Shown one piece after another: positions 40,480-50,656 of a stretch of 64,000 nt of DNA (within the stretch, counting starts at the first letter, position 1; the number at the start of each line of letters is the position of its first letter). The stretch spans positions 1,204,004 to 1,268,003 of the forward strand of contig JADCRB010000070.1 in assembly GCA_021464245.1 (NCBI GenBank), read 5' to 3'. Made by a program: the position numbers and the translations under genes. This DNA is from Carallia brachiata (lineage: Eukaryota > Streptophyta > Magnoliopsida > Malpighiales > Rhizophoraceae). Below the pieces are notes generated by a model. It searched no databases and was not told where the DNA came from. It was given only the letters and a program-made list of their open reading frames with translations.

Positions 40480-41588
40480 ATGGCAACTTCTGATAAGCCA
40501 GAAATAGTTGATAGAGATGCCAAGGAGAAAGATCGAAAGCATGATGACAAAGATGAGGAGAAGGGTGGATTTATTGACAAGGTAAAGGACTTCATACATG
40601 ATATTGGTGAAAAGATTGAGGGAGCGATCGGTTTTGGGAAGCCAACTGCAGATGTTACAGGGATTCACATCCCTTCGATTACTCTGGAAAAGGCAGATAT
40701 AGTTGTTGATGTACTTGTAAAAAACCCGAATCCATTCCTATCCCTCTGATAGACATAAACTACCTCATTGAGAGTGATGGAAGGAAACTAGTTTCGGGTT
40801 TGATCCCAGATGCTGGAACTATTCATGCACATGGTGAGGAGACTGTCAAAATACCAGTTACTTTGATTTATGATGACATTAAGAATACATATGATGACAT
40901 TAAGCCTGGAAGTATCATTCCTTACAGGATTAAGGTAGATCTCATTGTAGATGTGCCTGTTTTCGGGAGGCTAACCCTTCCGCTTGAGAAAACTGGGGAG
41001 ATCCCTATACCTTATAAGCCTGATATTGACCTTGAGAAAATACGATTTGAGAAGTTCTCCTTTGACGAAACAGTTGCAGTGCTTCATCTGAAATTGGAAA
41101 ATAAGAACGATTTTGATTTGGGACTCAATGCGCTAGAATATGAGGTTTGGCTATCTGATGTGAGCATAGGAGGTGCAGAACTTGCCAAATCCACTAAAAT
41201 TGACAAGAATGGGATAAGTTATATTGATATCCCCATCACCTTCAGGCCTAAGGATTTTGGCTCTGCACTATGGGACATGATTAGAGGAAGAGGCACTGGT
41301 TACACCATGAAAGGAAACATCAATGTGGACACACCCTTTGGTGCAATGAAGTTACCCATCAGCAAGGAAGGTGGTACAACCCGCCTGAAGAGGAGCAAAG
41401 AAGATGGCGGTGATGATGACGATGATGATCAGGTATGCTAAATAATATTGCAAATTTTGTTCACGCTACGATCTTTTGCACGACGTTACTGCTGTCAGAC
41501 ATCAAGTATTGGTTTACTGCAATATGTGCTATAGTTAATGTACGATTGCTAAACAAAGGATTTCTGTTTCCTTTAATTGCAGGACTAG
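40480..41588 (+). CDS. LEA_2 (late embryogenesis abundant, group 2) protein, frame broken once
   Basis: Cytosolic desiccation-related protein with WHy-type domains, close to Arabidopsis At2g44060. It starts MATSDKPEIVDRDAKEKDRK, has an acidic-basic linker and FIDKVKDFIHDIGEKIEGAI, then IHIPSITLEKADIVVDVLVKNP. Near 40730 the frame shifts: upstream it ends in TGA at 40747-40749, while the family sequence continues in the next frame (PLIDINYLIESDGRK) to an acidic Asp-rich tail. One base appears missing after the NPNP codons. The last intron is 41433-41582, followed by a single Asp codon and TAG (41586-41588). Both halves are well conserved and total about 319 codons, near the family length. It is either a real recent loss of frame or a consensus error. 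Confidence 0.88.
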
Positions 41589-42139
41589 GGAGCAGCATCA
41601 GGGAAGGGAAAGTATTTTGTTATAGAGGCTGATGCGTGGCTATTGGTAGAGAATCCAGTGAAATTACGTAGTAATGGGCTTTTAGTCGCCGTCAACCGGC
41701 CATTATCCAAATCTAAGTACGGAAGTTGGCATCTCCATATGCACGTGCATATTGATGCTAATATGGCAGTATGCGCCTGTTGTTTTAGCAATCATGCTTG
41801 GCCTTATCAGTAGTTTAATTTGTCTCTATAAACCAATTAGTCGTGCTGTTTAATTTTAGTACAATGGTTTGACATACAATGGTTGTCCTAATGCAATGGT
41901 TTTGGCTATGTCAGTAGTTGTTGACTAGTGGTATTGTCAGTGCTACTACTTAAAACAATTTGTGTTCATCCGAAAGTTATTCTTTGCTTTCCATTCATCA
42001 TTTGACGTGTTTCTATAGGCAACTGTCCATGGAATGGAAATCAAATTGTTTTGTGCTAAGCGAGTGAGAGCAAAAGGGGCTCGATTAAGTAGATATCCTG
42101 ACATAGGATGAAATAATGAGGTGGAATAGGCCCAAATCA
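41589..42139. other. LEA_2 3' flank
   Basis: Likely 3' untranslated region and downstream DNA. No separate gene seen. Confidence 0.5.
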
Positions 42140-42440
42140 GATTACAAAAGAGCCCATTGGGATTGGAACGAGAAGTTTCTCCATTTGCAGCATGCGTCTG
42201 ATTCCCCTTTGCTAAATCTTGCCCGGAAGGACTTGGGTACCGGTCCGAGACGTGGTTGGCCCGGGTGCCCTTTGATTGGAGGGGGGCAAATGTAAGGCCC
42301 ACCTCCTCTCATCCGCTCCCCCTTGAAAAGGGGAGCAGTCCCTGGCTCAAGGACTAACTCAAAGCTAACACGGGTTTTGTGGCTCCAGTCAGGGTTTGAC
42401 GTGGTGCTTCTAAAAGCTAACACGTGGCAAACTCGTCGGA
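42140..42440. promoter_or_regulatory. G+C-rich island with ABRE/G-box motif
   Basis: This block is far richer in G+C than its flanks. It contains CACGTGGC at 42421-42428, a textbook abscisic acid response element, a second ACGTGG at 42399-42404, a hairpin CTCCCCTT...AAGGGGAG type near 42315-42337, and the word AAAGCTAACACG twice (42361 and 42413). It lies 0.6 kb past the LEA_2 stop and 4.5 kb before the ARGOS-like transcript. It could be a regulatory element or a fragment of an unrecognised transposon. Confidence 0.35.
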
Positions 42441-43365
42441 CGGTATAAATTAATAAGCTTGTGTCAAAATTTGATTTGCCTTCTCTTATTTGCATGCAGT
42501 AGTTCGACAATTTTCACGTATTCAATTGAAATCAATTCAGCCCAAATGCCCGGGGAATGCCTTGAAAGTGTAAAGTTGCTACATCTATAAAGTTCAAAAA
42601 TTTGTTTCTCATGAAACTTTAATATCAAGGGCTTAAACTTTTATTTTAAAAATTTAAAAACTAATAAATATAAAATTTATGAAAATAAAGAGAATTAGTT
42701 ACATTACGTAGTTAATAGCCATCGAGTCTTATAACAATTAAAAATAAAGTATAAAGATTTAAATAAAACTTAAAATATATGAGTTTTATCGCTTAAAGAA
42801 TATGAAATCGAGTGGCCACAAACTTGTAATGCAAACGGCAATAGTAATATAACAGTAAAATGAAAGTTAAGGTTTCCAACTGCTCTTTTCTTCAAATCTG
42901 TTGATTTAAGCCTAGGATATTTTTTTTAAAAAAAAAAATCGAGTGAATGCCGAATTTTAAGGCTCTCATTTGAGGCACATCATGACCTACACTTGGAGAC
43001 ATGAGATATTGAGATCTAATCGGAAGATGACCCCGCCCCACATGCCTATCTAAACGGCTGGCCCTGACCTTCATCTTTTTGGACATAATTGACGACATTG
43101 AAAAAGATGATTTATTATTTCTGATGTACCCCAAAAAATAAAAAAGAAAAACATGCTTTATTGTGCTTGTTAGGTGTGTGAGAGCAAGTGCATTATTCGA
43201 GAGGAATCATATGTTGTGTTTCCGCTATGGCCAAACTTAACTTGCTGCGTAACAATGGCAGGACTGTCCGGTAGAAAGACATTTGATTTAATGCCGTGGA
43301 TGCCAAATTGCACAGATTTAATGCCTATTGATTTCTTCAAGTCCTATCAATCTTTTTTTCTTTTT
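42441..43365. other. Intergenic, A+T rich
   Basis: No coding signal or repeat border recognised apart from A-runs near 42920-42940. Confidence 0.5.
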
Positions 43366-43864
43366 TATATACATTTATTTAATTATAAATCTTTAAATCT
43401 TTTTTCATTTAAATTCTAAACCTTTTTAAAATTTTATTTCAGTTTTAAACTTTTTGATTTTACTCCCAATGAGTCCTTCCGTTAGTCAAACCGTTAAAAA
43501 TTACTGTTGACTAACAGAAATTTTTTTAAAAAGGTAAAATACACTATTTTAATTCACCAGTTAATAGAAATACGTTGTGTAATCTTTAAAAAAATAAAAA
43601 TAAAATAAAAAAATTTAAAATATCGACTTATATATTACTATTTGAGAGAAAAAAATAAGCATTTAATAACAAAAAAAATTTAAATAATATATTTTACCTT
43701 TTTAAAAAAAATTTCTATTAGTCAACAATAATTTTTAACGGTTTGACTAACGGAATGATTGATTTGGAGTAAAATCAAAAAGTTTAGAACTGAAATAAAA
43801 TTTTAAAAAGGTTTAGAATTTAAATGAAAAAAGATTTAAAGATTTAAACTAAATAAATACATAT
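43366..43864. mobile_element. Foldback (Mutator-like) element with about 185-bp inverted arms
   Basis: The left arm (43366-43550) and right arm (43681-43864) are inverted copies that agree over nearly their whole length, sharing blocks such as AAATCTTTAAATCTTTTTTC, CTAAACCTTTTTAAAATTTT and CCGTTAGTCAAACCGTTAAA. The loop is about 130 bp. T-rich flanks hide any target duplication. Arm words are shared with the element at 33582-34076, so the two belong to one family. Non-coding. Confidence 0.75.
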
Positions 43865-46800
43865 CTTTTTTTTTTTTTTTGTCTTCGACGAACTGCAACA
43901 GATTTTGATGTCTGTAAGAATCTTTTTCTATTGGAGCTCTCCGATTAAAGAGGGTAAAACTAGATGTGAATAATAACAACTCATAACTTAATCTAGTGAT
44001 AAAGATAAATTTAAAATTGAGTGAATTAGACTTAGAATCTTAAATTTAAGTCTTTTTAAGTGTAATTTGTATTTTAAGTTAGGAATAATACATTATGTGT
44101 TATCAACATCAAGATTTAACCGAAATACATTTCTTCTCTTTTTATCTATAAAATGAATAAACAGATGTAGTTCTTAATAGACACGACACAGAAGATTGCG
44201 CAGTTTGTTGAAACACATCTCTCGTCATAAAAAAAAAAAAAATTGCGGTGATGGTTCTACACGTTGCAGCCGATATTTGGGGCTCCACCAGATAAACGTT
44301 GAGGTGGATTGACCCAAACCTAGCAAATACACTTTCCTTCCTGCTCCCTAGTTGGTCCTATGGGACTCCGCCGTGGCCCACGATTGGACTGCTCAAGGAA
44401 ACAGACCCAGATTATAGAAACTAACAACGGAGACGGCCTTTCAGGTTAAAGAAAGATTGTGGACTCTATGGGTTAAGGTTAGGCCTAATGTTCTCCATCT
44501 GGAAAATGACCTCATTGTTGGAATTGTTCTCTTGGTGGCGTATGTTTAATTTAATGAAGGTACATTGGACCGTCAAGTCACCCTCAACCTCTTGATTAGG
44601 ACTAAACCTACTTTTCCCATGCAAATTATAACTCAGTTAGGTTTTGGTTTTGGGAATAGTTTCTTTCTAATACCTGTCGATCGTGTTCATTTGTCTTTTG
44701 ATTGCGTCCAGGAAATTATTGTTGACAACTGATACAAGTAAAGAAGAGGGTGCGGATTCTAAGCATTACTACAAGTCGTTACCGATTTTATTAGCCAAAT
44801 GTGTAGTTATAAGTATGATTTTCACTACATTTCTCTTCCTTTTTTCTTGTATGGGTAGTTCCGGTTTGCGTAAATATACAAAATTTGGCATATAATTTAT
44901 TTATATCGTAACAAACTTTCAACTTTAAATAACAATATTTATATTTTTTACTACAAAAAATGAGGTGATAAAATTTTATTACAGAAAATATGAATATTGT
45001 TATTTAAAATTGAAAACTTGTTATAATATGGACAAATTGTATATCAAAATTTGTATACCTACAAACTTTTTTCTTTCCGATATCATTGAAATCAGGTTTT
45101 TTTTCTTTTTTTTTGTTCGTTTTACAAACAATGGTTGTATGGATCATCAGCTGAAAGTTGAAAATAGATACCTGAGGATTCCATTTTATAACATTTTTTG
45201 TTTCCTTAAGCATCCCGAAGAAGCACCAAAATTCTTGATAAACGAGTTGTTAATCTGTTTGCTAGGGTTGTTGCACATTTCTTTAGTCTGAGCATATAAC
45301 ATTTTGATATCGTGGTGAATCTCATTTTTTATAGCAATTTTAAGTTTGTAATTTGAAAAGCCGTTTTCATAACTATGACTGATGCGGCACGTTTATCCAT
45401 GAACAACTAAACATTATATAAAAGGCCGAAGCTTAAACTAGCAATGAATGGTCAAAATCGAAACCCCATAATCAATTGCAACGATTATAAAAATAAATGT
45501 GTAAACAATCTTGGAATTTGAAGAAAAGTGTTTTGACTTGTCCTCATTTCTCCTTGAAGAAGCTCAAGGCTCGAAAACCCACAAAAAATCAAAATCAAAA
45601 CGTTAACTTCCTTCTCTTGACCGTTCTTCTATTATACAAGATATTTGAATAGAACGTTCAAAGTCTAAAAGTCGGCGACAAAGTCAAAAAAGAAAAAAAA
45701 AAGAATGATCACATTCATTTGTACTAATTTTGATGCATGAACTTTGTCTTCAAAACCCTGCCAGACTTACGAATGGGAAATCATTTTTCCCCCTTAAGGA
45801 ATTTAGCACATTGTATATAATCAAGTGTACGTGGACGACAAAAAAGAATAATGAGAGGGTGAATATAACTACTAACTTAGTTTAAATGAATTAGTTATCA
45901 GGATTTTGTTTTAGATTAGGTGGAGGTTTGAACCCTACCAACCTTAAATGTCTCTAATTTGGAGGCTTTTTATTTTGATAAATTAGAGACTTAAAATACT
46001 TATATTCTGTGTAGTGTTTTTTTATTAGTATTATCTGTTCACTCTAATAATTAATTGACTAATCGTTAATTATTTTTGGAGTAAAAGAAGGAACGTGGAA
46101 GCTGCGTCTAACACAAATGGGGTTTTGAAGCATTAATGATTTAATAAATTGTGCACCAAAATGAGGATCAAGGAAATGTATATTTTGTACGAGGAACGAA
46201 TAAGCAAGCTGCGTGGAGATGCATTGAATTGCAATGGGCAATGGGTAGGACTTACAGCTCCACATGGCGTGCCCGTGCCCATGCCCATGCCCATGCCCCA
46301 TGCATGTTTAATCTGGTCGGAGCAAATTGTTGACATCATAATATATACCATTATTTCTTTCATTCTGTTCTTTTATTTTAGATGTCATTTGCACTTGCCA
46401 TGCAGCTTGAAGGCTTTAACGGTTTAACCATAGAGCCCTGCTGTTTGAATGGATAATGTTCAAATCTTCCAAATAAATTATGTAAATATAAAAATAAGGA
46501 GATTTCTTATTTGACTCATATTTTTTGATGAATATCACTTAATCATAATTTTATATTATATAGTGAGTAATGTCCATTTAAAATTACAAAATAAAAAAAT
46601 AAATTTGTGTGGTGTAAAATTATAAATGAGATTTATTTACCGTAAAAAAAAGAATAAAAATTATTAAGTACCATAAATATAATAATTAATTAGACTTTCG
46701 AAAGTGGCCGACCGATTCTAAAGTGAAGAATAAGTAAACAAAAAAAATTGAGAGTTGCACGTATGAAAAATTTAAAGAGTTTTAAAGTTATATATATTAT

Positions 46801-46925
46801 TAAATAATTAAATTAAAATAAATAAATAAATAAATTATTAAATATAATAAAATAAAATCACATTATTATTTTTTTATTATTTAAATGCTCTAAATAAAAT
46901 AGTCAATAGGTGCTTGGAATTTGGA
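43865..46925. other. Intergenic, upstream of the ARGOS-like gene
   Basis: About 3 kb without a convincing gene. The part 44260-44620 is less A+T rich but has no long open frame. The segment 46500-46660 shares the word GTGTGGTGTAAAATTAT with 32845-32865, suggesting dispersed repeats. A GCCCAT hexamer repeat is at 46270-46299. Confidence 0.5.
46270..46299. repeat. Imperfect (GCCCAT)n hexanucleotide repeat
   Basis: GCCCGT, then GCCCAT units to GCCCCATGCATG. The period is the same as that of the (GGGCAA)5 at 13730 but the unit differs. Confidence 0.75.
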
Positions 46926-48556
46926 TATATAAAGAGAGAGGGGGGAGGGAATTACAAACATTCCAGAGAAGAGGGCAGGGGTGGTGAACCTTGGGAGGCA
47001 CAGAAGACTTCATTTACCAAAATTAGCAAGTGGGCATGCAAACCCCACTTGGAATTTTGGAATTCACTGAATCCAACCTGCTTTATCTGTCATACCCTGT
47101 TCTCTTCTATTTCTTTATCTTTCTCTATCTAGGAAGATTTAACTGGGGACATTGCACCAACAATAATATCAATATCAGACAGATTCAAAGCTGTGTCTGT
47201 CAAAAGATGGGGAATGAAAGAAATGAATGATCATGCAATTACAAATACAGTGGAAGAAGCCAAAATCTATTAAAAAGTTCAATTCAATCTTCCATCCCAT
47301 TCTAACATAATTCCCTCTCTCTTTTCACCTCCCCTCCCCAGAGTCCTTTCTTATTACCATTTCTTCTTTTCTTCAATTTCATAGGAAGGATTGATTGAGA
47401 AGAGCTGAAGAAAGAAAAGGAAGAATATTTTTAAAGATTTTTTTGACACCCCCCCCCCCCCCCCCCCCAAAAAAAAGTTTCTCAAAGAAAAGGGAGCTTG
47501 TTGCTAGATAGCATTAATTGTTTTGCATTATTTTCCTTTCTGAATTTCTGCATCTGTCCCTTCCTCCACCACCACCAGCAACACCATCAGTACTACCACC
47601 AGCAGACTGTAGAGTGCCTCTATCAATTATCAAAACAGGTTAGCATCCAGTACTCACCTCCTCTCTTTCTTCCATATGCATCATTTTTTTTTTTAAGGAA
47701 GATGTTCTGATTAGCATGCTTCCTTTCAATATTTTTTTTTTGGTTTTCTGTTTCTGACATCTATTACATGTTATTTCTTACATAAAATAAATTTTCTTTC
47801 TTTCTTGTATTGTATTGTATGTACTAAGATTGATCTGTATGTTAGTCCTTGGTTCAGTTCATTCTTCTTTCCTTTTTTTTTAGTCTTGTTTATGATTATG
47901 GGTATGGCTGAAATGTGACAAAACATCTTAAATATGACTGAATTTTTCCCTTTTTGAAATTTGTAATCCAGCCGAGTTATCGGAAACGCCAAAAATTGCA
48001 TATTTCTTGTAAAGGCAGAGTAGAAACTGGTCCACATTGCCAGCAATTGGAGCGCTGAAGTGTTCGCATTTGAGATCTGAAGAAGATTTGCTTTTAAGTT
48101 GTTAGAATCGGTGCAGGCTTCGCGGAATCAATTTTGGTCCTGAATTATGATCACTGAATCGGCAATCATTCTTGCTGCTGCAAACCCCATTTGTCAATCT
48201 GACATCTGAATTTGTTGGACTTTAAAGATCAGGTTGTTCTGATTCAATCAATTATTTGTTTCCACAAAAGACTCTGAGCTGTCTTCAACATTGCAAATTG
48301 AGAGTCGCAAAGTTTAGAAAAAGGAGAACGATTAACTGTTGATTCGTGTCAAGTATTGGAAGGGGCAGCAAAGATTTTTGGCATTGCCAATTAAATTAAG
48401 GAGTTGAATCATTGATTGATATGGTCATTTGGGAATAGTTTTGGTGAGTATTTATACGAGTTTTGGGCATCCTGAGGCAAAAAAAAAAAAAAAAAAAGGC
48501 TGCCGAGATATATAGTCAATCTGCAGGATCATTGCTCTTCCAGCATTATCAGGGAT
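46926..48556 (+). promoter_or_regulatory. Promoter and long 5' leader of the ARGOS-like gene
   Basis: TATATAAA at 46926-46933 is a good TATA box. Up to the ATG at 48557 there is about 1.6 kb. A CT-rich stretch (47280-47360), the C20/A8 run at 47449-47476, and CAC/ACC repeats (47570-47605) follow. A probable leader intron runs from 47639 (CAG|GTTAGC) to 47971. Several short upstream ATG frames are present. The start of transcription is inferred. Confidence 0.5.
47449..47468 (+). repeat. C20 homopolymer followed by A8
   Basis: Twenty C in a row and then eight A, inside the predicted leader of the ARGOS-like gene. Homopolymers of this length are hard to sequence, so the true length is uncertain. 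Confidence 0.8.
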
Positions 48557-48910
48557 ATGAAAGCACGAAACTTTTCTGCTGCTCCAAGTCCTCACCATCT
48601 TCCTAATTCTGCTACAGCCAGAGCTACAGGCAAAGGAGACAAAAAGAAAGTGGTGGAGTACAATAATCTTCGTCGCACACGGTCACAAGGAAGCGGCAAG
48701 TGGCTGTTTCCTGCAAGCTATTTCAGCTTGGAATCGATGCTTTTGCTGGTATGCCTCACCGCGTCGTTGTTAGTACTTCCTTTGATACTGCCACCGTTGC
48801 CTCCCCCACCATTCATGTTGCTTCTGCTTCCAGTAGGCATCCTAGCAGTGCTTATGATCTTAGCCTTCACGCCTTGTAATGCAAGGGATATAACTTATAC
48901 ATACGTGTAA
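48557..48910 (+). CDS. ARL: ARGOS/OSR organ-size regulator
   Basis: 117 residues, single coding exon. The family (ARGOS, ARL, OSR) promotes organ growth downstream of auxin and brassinosteroid and dampens ethylene signalling at the ER membrane. The conserved OSR core is clear: YFSLES (55-60), a membrane segment (61-77), LPPLPPPP (78-85) and a second membrane segment (86-104). The N-terminal part is basic, with NNLRRTRSQG before the core; the C-terminal tail is short. Position next to SKIP35 and GDI fits the Arabidopsis ARL gene (At2g44080, from memory), hence the symbol; ARGOS itself is the alternative. Start is the ATG at 48557. Confidence 0.9.
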   Translation: MKARNFSAAPSPHHLPNSATARATGKGDKKKVVEYNNLRRTRSQGSGKWLFPASYFSLESMLLLVCLTASLLVLPLILPPLPPPPFMLLLLPVGILAVLMILAFTPCNARDITYTYV

Positions 48911-50656
48911 AAAAATGCTGTTCCCTGGAAAGGATAAGGATCCCAGCTCCTCCTTCTCCTTTTCTTCATTCAATTATTCCAATGCTCTAATGCTCAGTGC
49001 AAAAAATCGGAAACAGAGAAATAAGAAACCAGTTCTTTGGTTTATTGCTTACTCAATTTCTTGACCAATGGTCTTGTGGGAATTTTTTGGCCCCAGAATT
49101 TGTTGATTTGAGTTGAAGATTTTCGTTCTATCTATCTACGCGCTGTCCTTAATGGTATGCATTAACGTTAAAGTTGCATTATCAGTAATTGCAATGCACT
49201 AACTACCACTATTATTGCTACTATTGTTTTCTGAACAAGAGATGCCTTATGCAATTTCGCATCAGGATATTGTCGGTTTCTACTTAGCTCCAGGATAATT
49301 ACTTACAAACCGCGTCAATGTAATTGAGCCCCAATTTATAAAGTGACCCTTAATTACAGGCTGGTAGTTTTGGTAGTTGACAAGATTGATGGGGTCTGGT
49401 AACAGTAACTGCTAATTATTAAACAACTCATCCCCGTTCATCCATGTAACTAAACAAACCCGTAGCTTAGATTTTTGACTATTGTATTGTTAGATCCAAT
49501 GGTTTGGAGTGCATATTTGGACGTTAATATTTTGCTTCTACAGCCAAAGGTTCAAAATTTTTTGCTTCTACTCCATCGCAATTTTGGCTAATTTATCAAG
49601 CTCTGATTTGAAAAAGTTAGAAATTTTAGTTGCTGGAATTGTTTTAGCAGCTGGAATCTTGAGATTTCTATTCGCCGTTGCGTGAGGCCAAGGAATGGTA
49701 AACACAAACAGGGTGCATTGTCACAAATCCACAATTGAAAAAGAAAAATATTAAATAATAACAATTAAGTATTAATAAAATAATACCAAAATAATATTAA
49801 CCGTTAAATAATTAAAATTTAATAAAAAAATATATAAATTGTCAAATTTTATTAAATAAATTATGTAATTAATTTATTATTATTTAAAATTAAAATTAAG
49901 TTGTATATTAAAAATCATTAAAAAATCTATCAGAATTCAAAACCGGTTACTGTGGAAACGGCGACAAAAAGGGGTTCAGTGCATTAAAAAGAGAGAAAAG
50001 GAACTTGCTTTGAACCTTCCACTGCCAGACACAAATAAGAACCAAATTCAATATAGGCAGGCAGGGGGAAGCATTTCCAACATGCCGGTAATCTAAATCC
50101 TCGGATCTAGACCCTCGTAAAATTCCATGGCTGCTAGTCAACTTCCATGTGAAACACAATTACTTGCTGCGTGCTGGCTGACTTTCCCCTAATGTCATAA
50201 TATGTTTGATTTGCCGACCCCTTCAAATACATCACATTTCAAGCCCACCAGCCAAGCCAACAGTGCAAATATTATATCAAAACCTTACAATCTCCAATGT
50301 CTCATGCAACCTGCTAACCTCCTTCCTTGAAAATTCCCAATGAATTTATTCAAATGAAAAGCAGAAAATGAGGAAAAAATTAAATTTATAAGTAAGAAAG
50401 GAAGAGAGAGAAGAACATTGGCTGCTAATATACAATGACTTTCACATATAAACCCTTTGTTACGATAGTTGCTCTCTGTGGTTAACATTACAGAGAAGTT
50501 GCAGAGAGAGCTATGATTTTAACCAAAAACAACATCGAAGCAAAACCGACAATCCTCAAAGGCTTGGTCATCTTAACCAAAGCTGAAATATTGTATTTGT
50601 ATGGCAGATATGGATTTATAGCGGGTTGAACTGGTGAAAATCCGCAACATAATTTT
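48911..50656. other. Intergenic between convergent ARL and SKIP35
   Basis: ARL 3' untranslated region at the left and SKIP35 3' untranslated region at the right. In between is an A+T-rich block (49740-49930). No gene seen. Confidence 0.55.

Noticed and set aside
42142..42510. Minus-strand open frames in the G+C-rich island
   Set aside because: Two overlapping frames of about 120 codons are open because of base composition. The protein sequence has no recognisable motif and no splice context.
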